Below are positions 26,803 to 41,606 of a DNA stretch of 64,000 nucleotides, piece by piece. The notes below the pieces were generated by a model, which worked only from the letters and a program-made list of their open reading frames with translations, did not search any database and was not told the DNA's origin. Numbering within the stretch: the first letter of the stretch is position 1; each line of letters begins with the position of its first letter. The stretch comes from Apostichopus japonicus (Eukaryota > Echinodermata > Holothuroidea > Aspidochirotida > Stichopodidae), in the NCBI RefSeq assembly GCF_037975245.1, contig NC_092574.1:3195001-3259000 (forward strand), in the 5' to 3' direction. The translations under genes and the position numbers were made by a program.

Positions 26803-27574
26803 TCGGTACCGCACATTCTATTTATCGGTACCACACATTCGATTGATCCTCACCGCAAATTAGCTTTATCGGCACCGCACATTCGATTGATCGTTACCGC
26901 ACATTCGATTCATCGGTACCGCACATTCGATTGATCGGCACCGCACATTCGATTGATCGGTACCGCACATTCGATTGATCGTTACCGCACATTCGATTAA
27001 TCGGTACCGCACATTCGATTTAACGGCAACGCACATTCGATTGATCGTTACCGCACATTCGATTGATCGGTACCGCACATTCGATTGATCGGCAACCAAC
27101 ATTCGATTAATCGGTACCGCACATTAGATTTATCGGCAACGCACATTCGATTAATCGGTACCGCACATTCGATTGATCGGTACCGCACCATCGATTGTTC
27201 GGTACCGCACATTCGAATTATCGGCAACGCACATTCGATTGATCGGTACCGCACATTCGATTGATCGATACCGCACATTCGATTGATCGGTACCGCACAT
27301 TCGATTGATCGTCATCGCACATTCGATTGATCGTCACCGCACATTCGATTGATCGGTACCGCACATTCGATTGATCGATACCTCACATTCTGTTTATCGG
27401 TACCGCACATTCCATTTATCGGCACCGAACATTCCATTTATCGGTACCACACATACGATTTATCGGTATCGCACATTCGATTTATATGTACCGCACATTC
27501 GATTGATCGGTACCGCACATTCGATTTATCGGTACCGCACATTCGATTTATCGGTACCGCACATTCGATTGATC

Positions 27575-27595
27575 CTCACCGAAATTCTATTTATC
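27575..27595 (+). repeat. 21-bp monomer, shared type, copy 5 of 7
   Basis: The CTCACCGAAATTC form; register 9 to 8. Its partner in the 3-kb R block is at 35164. Confidence 0.95.
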
Positions 27596-29036
27596 GGCAC
27601 CGCACATTCCATTTATCGGTACCGCACATACGATTTATCGGTACCGCACATTCGATTTATCGGAACCGCACATTCGATTGATCGGTACCGCACATTCGAT
27701 TGATCGGTACCGCACATTCGATTGATCGGTACCGCACATTCGATTGATCGGTACCGCACATTCTATTTATCGGTACCACACATTCGATTGATCCTCACCG
27801 CAAATTCGATTTATCGGTACCGCACATTCGATTGATCGGTACCGCACATTCGATTTATCGGCAACGCACATTCGATTGATCGGTACCGCACATTCGATTG
27901 TTCGGTACCGCACATTCGATTGATCGGCACCGCAAATTCGATTGATCGGTACCGCACATTCGATTTATCGGCAACGCACATTCGATTTATAGGTACCGCA
28001 CATTCGATTGATCGGTACCGCACATTCGATTGATCGGTACCGCACATTCTATTTATCGGCAACGCACATTCGATTTATAGGTACCGCACATTCGATTGAT
28101 CGATAAGGCACATTCGATTGATCGGTACCGCACATTCGATTGATCGGTACCGCACATTCGATTTATCGGCACCGCACATTCTATTGATCGTTACCGCACA
28201 TTCGATTGATCGTCATCGCACATTCGATTGATCGTCACCGCACATTCGATTGATCGGTACCGCACATTCGATTGATCGGCACCGCACATTCGATTGATCG
28301 GTACCGCACATTCGATTGATCGATACCTCACATTCTGTTTATCGGTACCGCACATTCGATTGATCGGCACCGCATATTCCATTTATTGGTACCGCACATA
28401 CGATTTATCGGTACCGCACATTCGATTTATCGGCACCGCATATTCCATTTATCGGTACCGCACATACGATTTATCGGTACCGCACATTCGATTTATCGGC
28501 ACCGCACATTCGATTGATCGATATGGCACATTCGATTGATCGGTACCGCACATTCGATTGTTCGGTACCGCACAATCGATTGATCGGCACCGCAAATTCG
28601 ATTGATCGTTACCGCACATTCGATTAAACGGTACCGTACATTAGATTTATCGGCAACGCACATTCGATTAATCGGTACCGCACATTCGATTTATCGGTAC
28701 CGCACATTCGATTTATCGGTACCGCACATTCGATTTATCGGCAACGCACATTCGATTGATCGGTACCGCACATTCGATTGATCGATACCTCACATTCTGT
28801 TTATCCGTACCGCACTTTCTATTTATCGGCACCGCACATTCCATTTATCGGTACCGCACATACCATTTATCGGTACCGCACATTCGATTTATCGGTACCG
28901 CACATTCGATTGATCGGTACCGCACATTCGATTGATCGGTACCGCACATTCGATTGATCGGCACCGCACATTCGATTGATCGGTACCGCACATTCGATTG
29001 ATCCTCACCGCACATTCGATTTATCGGTACCGTATA

Positions 29037-29855
29037 TTCGATTGATCGGTACCGCACATTCGATTGATCGGTACCGCACATTCGATTGATCGGCAACGCA
29101 CATTCGATTGATCGGCACCGCACATTCCATTTATCGGTACCGCACATTCGATTTATCGGTACCGCACATTCGATTTATCGGCAACGCACATTCGATTAAT
29201 CGGTACCTCACTTTCGATTTATCGGTACCGCACATTCGATTGATCGGTACCGCACATTCGATTGTTCGGTACCGCACAATCGATTTATCGGTTCCGCATT
29301 TTCGATTTATCGGTACCGCACATTCGATTTATCGGTACCGCACATTCGATTGATCGGTACCGCATATTCGATTGATCGGTACCGCACATTCGATTGATCG
29401 GTACCGCACATTCGATTGATCGGTACCGCACAATCGATTGTTCGGTACCGCACATTCGATTTATCGGCAACGCACATTCGATTGATCGGTACCGCACATT
29501 CGATTGATCGGTACCGCACATTCGATTTATCGGTACCGCACATTCGATTTATCGGTACCGCACATTCGATTGATCGGTACCGCACATTCGATTGATCGGT
29601 ACCGCACATTCGATTTATCGGCAACGCACATTCGATTTATAGGTACCGCACATTCGATTGATCGATAAGGCACATTCGATTTATCGGTACCGCACATACG
29701 ATTTATCGGTACCACACATTCGATTGATCGGAACCGCACATTCGATTGATCTGTACCGCACATTCGATTGATCGGTACCGCACATTCCATTTATCGGCAA
29801 CGCACATTCGATTTATAGGTACCGCACATTCGATTGATCGGTACCGCACATTCGA
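29037..29855 (+). repeat. 121-monomer-spaced segment, copy 1
   Basis: Matches 31699-32517 at an offset of 2,662 bp (121 monomers). The only difference noted is CACTTTCG against CACATTCG after GGTACCT (about 29211). It overlaps the right end of the 3-kb R block. Confidence 0.86.
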
Positions 29856-31710
29856 TTGATCGGTACCGCACATTCTATTTATCGGTACCACACATTCGAT
29901 TGATCCTCACCGCAAATTAGCTTTATCGGCACCGCACATTCGATTGATCGTTACCGCACATTCGATTCATCGGTACCGCACATTCGATTTATCGGTACCG
30001 CACATTCGATTTATTGGAACCGCACATTCGATTGATCGGTACCGCACATTCGATTGATCGGCACCGCACATTCGATTGATCGGTACCGCACATTCGATTT
30101 ATCGGTACCGCACATTCGATTGATCGGTACCGCACATTCGATTTATCGGCAACGCACATTCGATTGATCGGTACCGCACATTCGATTGTTCGGTACCGCA
30201 CATTCGATTGATCGGCACCGCAAATTCGATTGATCGGTACCGCACATTCGATTTATCGGCAACGCACATTCGATTTATAGGTACCGCACATTCGATTGAT
30301 CGATACCGCACATTCGATTGATCGGTACCGCACATTCTATTTATCGGCAACGCACATTCGATTTATAGGTACCGCACATTCGATTGATCGATAAGGCACA
30401 TTCGATTGATCGGTACCGCACATTCGATTGATCGGTACCGCACATTCGATTGATCGGCACCGCACATTCTATTGATTGTTACCGCACATTCGATTGATCG
30501 TCATCGCACATTCGATTGATCGTCACCGCACATTCGATTGATCGGTACCGCACATTCGATTGATCGGCACCGCACATTCGATTGATCGGTACCTCACATT
30601 CGATTGATCGATACCTCACATTCTGTTTATCGGTACCGCACATTCGATTGATCGGCACCGCATATTCCATTTATTGGTACCGCACATACGATTTATCGGT
30701 ACCGCACATTCGATTGATCGATATGGCACATTCGATTGATCGGTACCGCACATTCGATTGTTCGGTACCGCACAATCGATTGATCGGCACCGCAAATTCG
30801 ATTGATCGTTACCGCACATTCGAATAAACGGTACCGTACATTAGATTTATCGGCAACGCACATTCGATTAATCGGTACTGCACATTCGATTTATCGGCAA
30901 CGCACATTCGATTTATAGGTACCGCACATTCGATTGATCGATAAGGCACATTCGATTTATCGGTACCGCACATTCGATTTATCGGTACCGCACATTCGAT
31001 TGATCCTCACCGCACATTCGATTTATCGGTACCGCATATTCGATTGATCGGTACCGCAAATTCGATTTATCGGTACCGCACATTCGATTGATCGGTACCG
31101 CACATTCGATTGATCGGTACCGCACATTCGATTGATCGGCACCGCACATTCGATTGAACGGCACCGCACATTCCATATATCGGTAACGCACATACGATTT
31201 ATCGGTACCGCACATTCGATTTATCGGAACCGCACATTCGATTTATCGGTACCGCACATTCGATTTATCGGTACCGCACATTCGATTGATCGGTACCGCA
31301 CATTCGATTGATCTGTACCGCACATTCGATTTATCGGCAACGCACATTCGATTTATAGGTACCGCACATTCGATTGATCGATAAGGCACATTCGATTTAT
31401 CGGTACCGCACATACGATTTATCGGTACCACACATTCGATTGATCGGAACCGCACATTCGATTGATCTGTACCGCACATTCGATTGATCGGTACCGCACA
31501 TTCCATTTATCGGCAACGCACATTAGATTTTTAGGTACCGCACATTCGATTGATCGGTACCGCACATTCGATTGATCGGTACCGCACATTCTATTTATCG
31601 GTACCACACATTCGATTGATCCTCACCGCAAATTAGCTTTATCGGCACCGCACATTCGATTGATCGTTACCGCACATTCGATTCATCGGTACCGCACATT
31701 CGATTGATCG
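29714..31710 (+). repeat. 128-monomer-spaced segment, copy 1
   Basis: Matches 32530-34526 at an offset of 2,816 bp (128 monomers), about 2 kb long. Shared rare variants are GATTGTTACC (about 30475), CGAATAAACGG (about 30829), GGTACTGCAC (about 30875), CATTCCATATATC and CATTAGATTTTTAGG. Differences are few, such as GATACC (about 30300) against GGTACC. Confidence 0.9.
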
Positions 31711-32517
31711 GTACCGCACATTCGATTGATCGGTACCGCACATTCGATTGATCGGCAACGCACATTCGATTGATCGGCACCGCACATTCCATTTATCGGT
31801 ACCGCACATTCGATTTATCGGTACCGCACATTCGATTTATCGGCAACGCACATTCGATTAATCGGTACCTCACATTCGATTTATCGGTACCGCACATTCG
31901 ATTGATCGGTACCGCACATTCGATTGTTCGGTACCGCACAATCGATTTATCGGTTCCGCATTTTCGATTTATCGGTACCGCACATTCGATTTATCGGTAC
32001 CGCACATTCGATTGATCGGTACCGCATATTCGATTGATCGGTACCGCACATTCGATTGATCGGTACCGCACATTCGATTGATCGGTACCGCACAATCGAT
32101 TGTTCGGTACCGCACATTCGATTTATCGGCAACGCACATTCGATTGATCGGTACCGCACATTCGATTGATCGGTACCGCACATTCGATTTATCGGTACCG
32201 CACATTCGATTTATCGGTACCGCACATTCGATTGATCGGTACCGCACATTCGATTGATCGGTACCGCACATTCGATTTATCGGCAACGCACATTCGATTT
32301 ATAGGTACCGCACATTCGATTGATCGATAAGGCACATTCGATTTATCGGTACCGCACATACGATTTATCGGTACCACACATTCGATTGATCGGAACCGCA
32401 CATTCGATTGATCTGTACCGCACATTCGATTGATCGGTACCGCACATTCCATTTATCGGCAACGCACATTCGATTTATAGGTACCGCACATTCGATTGAT
32501 CGGTACCGCACATTCGA
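31699..32517 (+). repeat. 121-monomer-spaced segment, copy 2
   Basis: Partner of 29037-29855. It sits between the two 128-monomer copies, so the 29.0-34.5 kb region looks like a tandem duplication with overlapping, slightly different crossover points. Confidence 0.86.
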
Positions 32518-32529
32518 TTTATCGGTACC

Positions 32530-34526
32530 GCACATTCGATTGATCGGAACCGCACATTCGATTGATCTGTACCGCACATTCGATTGATCGGTACCGCACA
32601 TTCCATTTATCGGCAACCCACATTCGATTTATAGGTACCGCACATTCGATTGATCGGTACCGCACATTCGATTGATCGGTACCGCACATTCTATTTATCG
32701 GTACCACACATTCGATTGATCCTCACCGCAAATTAGCTTTATCGGCACCGCACATTCGATTGATCGTTACCGCACATTCGATTCATCGGTACCGCACATT
32801 CGATTTATCGGTACCGCACATTCGATTTATTGGAACCGCACATTCGATTGATCGGTACCGCACATTCGATTGATCGGCACCGCACATTCGATTGATCGGT
32901 ACCGCACATTCGATTTATCGGTACCGCACATTCGATTGATCGGTACCGCACATTCGATTTATCGGCAACGCACATTCGATTGATCGGTACCGCACATTCG
33001 ATTGTTCGGTACCGCACATTCGATTGATCGGCACCGCAAATTCGATTGATCGGTACCGCACATTCGATTTATCGGCAACGCACATTCGATTTATAGGTAC
33101 CGCACATTCGATTGATCGGTACCGCACATTCGATTGATCGGTACCGCACATTCTATTTATCGGCAACGCACATTCGATTTATAGGTACCGCACATTCGAT
33201 TGATCGATAAGGCACATTCGATTGATCGGTACCGCACATTCGATTGATCGGTACCGCACATTCGATTGATCGGCACCGCACATTCTATTGATTGTTACCG
33301 CACATTCGATTGATCGTCATCGCACATTCGATTGATCGTCACCGCACATTCGATTGATCGGTACCGCACATTCGATTGATCGGCACCGCACATTCGATTG
33401 ATCGGTACCTCACATTCGATTGATCGATACCTCACATTCTGTTTATCGGTACCGCACATTCGATTGATCGGCACCGCATATTCCATTTATTGGTACCGCA
33501 CATACGATTTATCGGTACCGCACATTCGATTGATCGATATGGCACATTCGATTGATCGGTACCGCACATTCGATTGTTCGGTACCGCACAATCGATTGAT
33601 CGGCACCGCAAATTCGATTGATCGTTACCGCACATTCGAATAAACGGTACCGTACATTAGATTTATCGGCAACGCACATTCGATTAATCGGTACTGCACA
33701 TTCGATTTATCGGCAACGCACATTCGATTTATAGGTACCGCACATTCGATTGATCGATAAGGCACATTCGATTTATCGGTACCGCACATTCGATTAATCG
33801 GTACCGCACATTCGATTGATCCTCACCGCACATTCGATTTATCGGTACCGCATATTCGATTGATCGGTACCGCAAATTCGATTTATCGGTACCGCACATT
33901 CGATTGATCGGTACCGCACATTCGATTGATCGGTACCGCACATTCGATTGATCGGCACCGCACATTCGATTGAACGGCACCGCACATTCCATATATCGGT
34001 AACGCACATACGATTTATCGGTACCGCACATTCGATTTATCGGAACCGCACATTCGATTTATCGGTACCGCACATTCGATTTATCGGTACCGCACATTCG
34101 ATTGATCGGTACCGCACATTCGATTGATCTGTACCGCACATTCGATTTATCGGCAACGCACATTCGATTTATAGGTACCGCACATTCGATTGATCGATAA
34201 GGCACATTCGATTTATCGGTACCGCACATACGATTTATCGGTACCACACATTCGATTGATCGGAACCGCACATTCGATTGATCTGTACCGCACATTCGAT
34301 TGATCGGTACCGCACATTCCATTTATCGGCAACGCACATTAGATTTTTAGGTACCGCACATTCGATTGATCGGTACCGCACATTCGATTCATCGGTACCG
34401 CACATTCTATTTATCGGTACCACACATTCGATTGATCCTCACCGCAAATTAGCTTTATCGGCACCGCACATTCGATTGATCGTTACCGCACATTCGATTC
34501 ATCGGTACCGCACATTCGATTGATCG
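32530..34526 (+). repeat. 128-monomer-spaced segment, copy 2
   Basis: Partner of 29714-31710. Its first 200 bp carry GGCAACCCAC (about 32613), which copy 1 lacks but which occurs at about 1838 in an otherwise matching stretch. Confidence 0.9.
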
Positions 34527-37500
34527 GCACCGCACATTCGATTGATCGGTACCGCACATTCGATTGATCGTTACCGCACATTCGATTAATCGGTACCGCA
34601 CATTCGATTTAACGGCAACGAACATTCGATTGATCGTTACCGCACATTCGATTGATCGGTACCGCACATTCGATTGATCGGCAACCAACATTCGATTAAT
34701 CGGTACCGCACATTAGATTTATCGGCAACGCACATTCGATTAATCGGTACCGCACATTCGATTGATCGGTACCGCACCATCGATTGTTCGGTACCGCACA
34801 CTCGAATTATCGGCAACGCACATTCGATTGATCGGTACCGCACATTCGATTGATCGATACCGCACATTCGATTGATCGGTACCGCACATTCGATTGATCG
34901 TCATCGCACATTCGATTGATCGTCACCGCACATTCGATTGATCGGTACCGCACATTCGATTGATCGATACCTCACATTCTGTTTATCGGTACCGCACATT
35001 CCATTTATCGGCACCGCACATTCCATTTATCGGTACCACACATACGATTTATCGGTATCGCACATTCGATTTATATGTACCGCACATTCGATTGATCGGT
35101 ACCGCACATTCGATTTATCGGTACCGCACATTCGATTTATCGGTACCGCACATTCGATTGATCCTCACCGAAATTCTATTTATCGGCACCGCACATTCCA
35201 TTTATCGGTACCGCACATACGATTTATCGGTACCGCACATTCGATTTATCGGAACCGCACATTCGATTGATCGGTACCGCACATTCGATTGATCGGTACC
35301 GCACATTCGATTGATCGGTACCGCACATTCGATTTATCGGTACCGCACATTCTATTTATCGGTACCACACATTCGATTGATCCTCACCGCAAATTCGATT
35401 TATCGGTACCGCACATTCGATTGATCGGTACCGCACATTCGATTTATCGGCAACGCACATTCGATTGATCGGTACCGCACATTCGATTGTTCGGTACCGC
35501 ACATTCGATTGATCGGCACCGCAAAATCGATTGATCGGTACCGCACATTCGATTTATCGGCAACGCACATTCGATTTATAGGTACCGCACATTCGATTGA
35601 TCGGTACCGCACATTCGATTGATCGGTACCGCACATTCTATTTATCGGCAACGCACATTCGATTTATAGGTACCGCACATTCGATTGATCGATAAGGCAC
35701 ATTCGATTGATCGGTACCGCACATTCGATTGATCGGTACCGCACATTCGATTGATCGGCACCGCACATTCTATTGATCGTTACCGCACATTCGATTGATC
35801 GTCATCGCACATTCGATTGATCGTCACCGCACATTCGATTGATCGGTACCGCACATTCGATTGATCGGCACCGCACATTCGATTGATCGGTACCGCACAT
35901 TCGATTGATCGATACCTCACATTCTGTTTATCGGTACCGCACATTCGATTGATCGTCACCGCATATTCCATTTATTGGTACCGCACATACGATTTATCGG
36001 TACCGCACATTCGATTTATCGGCACCGCATATTCCATTTATCGGTACCGCACATACGATTTATCGGTACCGCACATTCGATTTATCGGCACCGCACATTC
36101 GATTGATCGATATGGCACATTCGATTGATCGGTACCGCACATTCGATTGTTCGGTACCGCACAATCGATTGATCGGCACCGCAAATTTGATTGATCGTTA
36201 CCGCACATTCGATTAAACGGTACCGTACATTAGATTTATCGGCAACGCACATTCGATTAATCGGTACCGCACATTCGATTTATCGGCACCGCACATTCGA
36301 TTTATAGGTACCGCACATTCGATTGATCGATAAGGCACATTCGATTTATCGGTAACGCACATTCGATTTATCGGTACCGCACATTCGATTGATCCTCACC
36401 GCACATTCGATTTATCGGTACCGCATATTCGATTGATCGGTACCGCAAATTCGATTTATCGGTACCGCACATTCGATTTATCGGTACCGCACATTCGATT
36501 TATCGGTACCGCACATTCGATTTATCGGCAACGCACATTCGATTGATCGGTACCGCACATTCGATTGATCGATACCTCACATTCTGTTTATCCGTACCGC
36601 ACTTTCTATTTATCGGCACCGCACAATCCATTTATCGGTACCGCACATACGATTTATCGGTACCGCACATTCGATTTATCGGTACCCGACATTCGATTGA
36701 TCGGTACCGCACATTCGATTGATCGGTACCGCACATTCGATTGATCGGCACCGCACATTCGATTGATCGGTACCGCACATTCGATTGATCCTCACCGCAC
36801 ATTCGATTTATCGGTACCGTATATTCGATTGATCGGTACCGCACATTCGATTGATCGGTACCGCACATTCGATTGATCGGCAACGCACATTCGATTGATC
36901 GGCACCGCACATTCCATTTATCGGTACCGCACATTCGATATATCGGTACCGCACATTCGATTTATCGGCAACGCACATTCGATTAATCGGTACCTCACAT
37001 TCGATTTATCGGTACCGCACATTCGATTGATCGGTACCGCACATTCGATTGTTCGGTACCGCACAATCGATTTATCGGTTCCGCATTTTCGATTTATCGG
37101 TACCGCACATTCGATTTATCGGTACCGCACATTCGATTGATCGGTACCGCATATTCGATTTATCGGTACCGCACATTCGATTGATCGGTACCGCACAATC
37201 GATTGTTCGGTACCGCACATTCGATTTATCGGCAACGCACATTCGATTGATCGGTACCGCACATTCGATTGATCGGTACCGCACATTCGATTTATCGGTA
37301 CCGCACATTCGATTTATCGGTACCGCACATTCGATTGATCGGTACCGCACATTCGATTGATCGGTACCGCACATTCGATTTATCGGCAACGCACATTCGA
37401 TTTATAGGTACCGCACATTCGATTGATCGATAAGGCACATTCGATTTATCGGTACCGCACATACGATTTATCGGTACCACACATTCGATTGATCGGAACC

Positions 37501-37620
37501 GCACATTCGATTGATCTGTACCGCACATTAAATTGATCGGTACCGCACATTCCATTTATCGGCAACGCACATTCGATTTATAGGTACCGCACATTCGATT
37601 GATCGGTACCGCACATTCGA
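34392..37620 (+). repeat. 3-kb R block, copy 2
   Basis: Partner of 26803-29855, with nine additional monomers at about 36.27-36.47 kb that include TTATAGG, GATAAGG and CTCACC. A private scramble GGTACCCGAC is at about 36683. Confidence 0.85.
35164..35184 (+). repeat. 21-bp monomer, shared type, copy 6 of 7
   Basis: The CTCACCGAAATTC form; register 8 to 7, the lowest value in the window. It then stays at 7 until 48429, more than 13 kb without an odd-length monomer. Confidence 0.95.
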
Positions 37621-38396
37621 TTTATCGGTACCGCACATTCTATTTATCGGTACCACACATTCGATTGATCCTCACCGCAAATTAGCTTTATCGGCACCGC
37701 ACGTTCGATTGATCGTTACCGCACATTCGATTCATCGGTACCGCACATTCGATTTATCGGCAACGCACATTCGATTAATCGGTACCGCACATTCGATTTA
37801 TCGGTACCGCACATTCGATTTATCGGTACCGCACATTCGATTGATCGGTACCGCACATTCGATTGTTCGGTACCGCACAATCGATTTATCGGTTCCGCAC
37901 TTTCGATTTATCGGAACCGCACATTCGATTTATCGGTACCGCACATTCGATTGATCGGTACCGCATATTCGATTGTTCGGTACCGCACAATCGATTGATC
38001 GGCACAGCACATTCGATTGATCGGTACCGCACATTAGATTTATCGGCAACGCACATTCCATTAATCGGTACCGCACATTCGATTGATCGGTACCGCACAT
38101 TCGATTGTTCGGTACCGCACATTCGAATTATCGGCAACGCACATTCGATTGATCGGTACCGCACATTCGATTGATCGATACCGCAGATTCTGTTTATCGG
38201 TACCGCACATTCGATTTATCGGTACCGCACATTCGATTTATCGGTACCGCACATTCGATTTATCGGTACCGCACATTCGATTTATCGGTACCGCACATTC
38301 GATTGATCGGTACCGCACATTCGATTGATCGGTACCGCACATTCGATTTATCGGCAACGCACATTCGATTGATCGGTACCGCACATTCGATTGATC
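36460..38396 (+). repeat. L-type block, copy 1 of 3 (36.5 kb)
   Basis: From about 36668 it matches 38780-40508 at 2,112 bp (96 monomers). Over 36460-38336 it matches 43192-45068 at 6,732 bp (306 monomers). Markers in order are GGTACCGTATATTCG, GGTACCTCAC, GGTTCCGCATTTTCG, GCAAATTAGC, GGTTCCGCACTTTCG, GGCACAGCAC, CATTCCATTAATC and GATACCGCAGATTCTG. Confidence 0.9.
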
Positions 38397-38804
38397 GGTA
38401 CCGCACATTCTGTTTATCGGTACCGCACATTCTATTTATCGGTACCACACATTCGATTGATCCTCACCGCAAATTCGATTTATCGGTACCGCACATTCGA
38501 TTGATCGGTACCGCACATTCGATTTATCGGCAACGCACATTCGATTGATCGGTACCGCACATTCGATTGTTCGGTACCGCACATTCGATTGATCGGCACC
38601 GCAAAATCGATTGATCGGTACCGCACATTCGATTTATCGGCAACGCACATTCGATTTATAGGTACCGCACATTCGATTGATCGGTACCGCACATTCGATT
38701 GATCGGTACCGCACATTCTATTTATCGGCAACGCACATTCGATTTATGGGTACCGCACATTCGATTGATCGATAAGGCACATTCGATTGATCGGTACCGC
38801 ACAT
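37999..38804 (+). repeat. 164-monomer-spaced segment, copy 1
   Basis: Matches 41607-42412 at an offset of 3,608 bp (164 monomers). The shared order includes GGCACAGCAC, GCAGATTCTG, GCAAAATCG and CATTCTATT before GGCAAC. Small differences exist, such as TTATGGG (about 38745) against TTATAGG. Confidence 0.87.
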
Positions 38805-40508
38805 TCGATTGATCGGTACCGCACATTCGATTGATCGGTACCGCACATTCGATTGATCGGCACCGCACATTCGATTGATCGGTACCGCACATTCGATTGA
38901 TCCTCACCGCACATTCGATTTATCGGTACCGTATATTCGATTGATCGGTACCGCACATTCGATTGATCGGTACCGCACATTCGATTGATCGGCAACGCAC
39001 ATTCGATTGATCGGCACCGCACATTCCATTTATCGGTACCGCACATTCGATTTATCGGTACCGCACATTCGATTTATCGGCAACGCACATTCGATTAATC
39101 GGTACCTCACATTCGATTTATCGGTACCGCACATTCGATTGATCGGTACCGCACATTCGATTGTTCGGTACCGCACATTCGATTTATCGGTTCCGCATTT
39201 TCGATTTATCGGTACCGCACATTCGATTTATCGGTACCGCACATTCGATTGATCGGTACCGCATATTCGATTTATCGGTACCGCACATTCGATTGATCGG
39301 TACCGCACAATCGATTGTTCGGTACCGCACATTCGATTTATCGGCAACGCACATTCGATTGATCGGTACCGCACATTCGATTGATCGGTACCGCACATTC
39401 GATTTATCGGTACCGCACATTCGATTTATCGGTACCGCACATTCGATTGATCGGTACCGCACATTCGATTTATCGGTACCGCACATTCGATTTATCGGCA
39501 ACGCACATTCGATTTATAGGTACCGCACATTCGATTGATCGATAAGGCACATTCGATTTATCGGTACCGCACATACGATTTATCGGTACCACACATTCGA
39601 TTGATCGGAACCGCACATTCGATTGATCTGTACCGCACATTCGATTGATCGGTACCGCACATTCCATTTATCGGCAACGCACATTCGATTTATAGGTACC
39701 GCACATTCGATTGATCGGTACCGCACATTCGATTTATCGGTACCGCACATTCTATTTATCGGTACCACACATTCGATTGATCCTCACCGCAAATTAGCTT
39801 TATCGGCACCGCACGTTCGATTGATCGTTACCGCACATTCGATTCATCGGTACCGCACATTCGATTTATCGGCAACGCACATTCGATTAATCGGTACCGC
39901 ACATTCGATTTATCGGTACCGCACATTCGATTTATCGGTACCGCACATTCGATTGATCGGTACCGCACATTCGATTGTTCGGTACCGCACAATCGATTTA
40001 TCGGTTCCGCACTTTCGATTTATCGGAACCGCACATTCGATTTATCGGTACCGCACATTCGATTGATCGGTACCGCATATTCGATTGTTCGGTACCGCAC
40101 AATCGATTGATCGGCACAGCACATTAGATTTATCGGTACCGCACATTAGATTTATCGGCAACGCACATTCCATTAATCGGTACCGCACATTCGATTGATC
40201 GGTACCGCACATTCGATTGTTCGGTACCGCACATTCGAATTATCGGCAACGCACAATCGATTGATCGGTACCGCACATTCGATTGATCGATACCGCAGAT
40301 TCTGTTTATCGGTACCGCACATTCGATTTATCGGTACCGCACATTCGATTTATCGGTACCGCACATTCGATTTATCGGTACCGCACATTCGATTTATCGG
40401 TACCGCACATTCGATTGATCGGTACCGCACATTCGATTGATCGGTACCGCACATTCGATTTATCGGCAACGCACATTCGATTGATCGGTACCGCACATTC
40501 GATTTATC
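38780..40508 (+). repeat. L-type block, copy 2 of 3 (38.8 kb)
   Basis: Also matches 43400-45.06 kb at 4,620 bp (210 monomers). At about 39174 it has CACATTCG where the other two copies have CACAATCG. Its left edge joins directly onto the 164-monomer segment. Confidence 0.9.
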
Positions 40509-40513
40509 GGTAC

Positions 40514-41600
40514 CGCACATTCGATTTATAGGTACCGCACATTCGATTGATCGATAAGGCACATTCGATTGATCGGTACCGCACATTCGATTTATCGGTA
40601 CCGCACATTCGATTGATCGGCACCGCACATTCTATTGATCGTTACCGCACATTCGATTGATCGTCATCGCACATTCGATTGATCGTCACCGCACATTCGA
40701 TTGATCGGTACCGCACATTCGATTGATCGGCACCGCACATTCGATTGATCGGTACCGCACATTCGATTGATCGATACCTCACATTCTGTATATCGGTACC
40801 GCACATTCGATTGATCGGCACCGCATATTCCATTTATTGGTACCGCACATACGATTTATCGGTACCGCACATTCGATTTATCGGCACCGCATATTCCATT
40901 TATCGGTACCGCACATACGATTTATCGGTACTGCACATTCTATTTATCGGCACCGCACATTCGATTGATCGATATGGCACATTCGATTGATCGGTACCGC
41001 ACATTCGATTGTTCGGTACCGCACAATCGATTGATCGGCACCGCAAATTTGATTGATCGTTACCGCACATTCGATTAAACGGTACCGTACATTAGATTTA
41101 TCGGCAACGCACATTCGATTAATCGGTACCGCACATTCGATTTATCGGCACCGCACATTCGATTTATAGGTACCGCACATTCGATTGATCGATAAGGCAC
41201 ATTCGATTTATCGGTAACGCACATTCGATTTATCGGTACCGCACATTCGATTGATCCTCACCGCACATTCGATTTATCGGTACCGCATATTCGATTGATC
41301 GGTACCGCAAATTCGATTGATCGGTACCGCACATTCGATTGATCGGCACCGCACATTCGATTTATCGGTACCGCACATTCGATTTATCGGTACCGCACAT
41401 TCGATTTATCGGTACCGCACATTCGATTTATCGGCAACGCACATTCGATTGATCGGTACCGCACATTCGATTGATCGATACCTCACATTCTGTTTTTCCG
41501 TACCGCACTTTCTATTTATCGGCACCGCACATTCCATTTATCGGTACCGCACATACGATTTATCGGTACCGCACATTCGATTTATCGGTACCGCACATTC
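40514..41600 (+). repeat. 83-monomer-spaced segment, copy 1
   Basis: Matches 42340-43426 at an offset of 1,826 bp (83 monomers). It carries the R-type trio (GTCATC, GTCACC, GATACCTCAC), GGTACTGCAC with CTATTTATC, CAAATTTGATT and CTGTTTTTCC. CTGTATATC (about 40787) is private to this copy. Confidence 0.88.
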
Positions 41601-41606
41601 GATTTA

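Larger units (their letters stand above)
26803..29855 (+). repeat. 3-kb R block, copy 1
   Basis: Matches about 34392-37620. The offset is 7,589 bp (345 monomers less 1 bp). It becomes 7,787 bp after nine extra monomers in the second copy near 36.27-36.47 kb, then 7,765 bp after a one-monomer difference near 29.4 kb. It contains the sixth-largest visible run of shared order in the window and includes the 88-monomer segment at its left. Confidence 0.85.
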
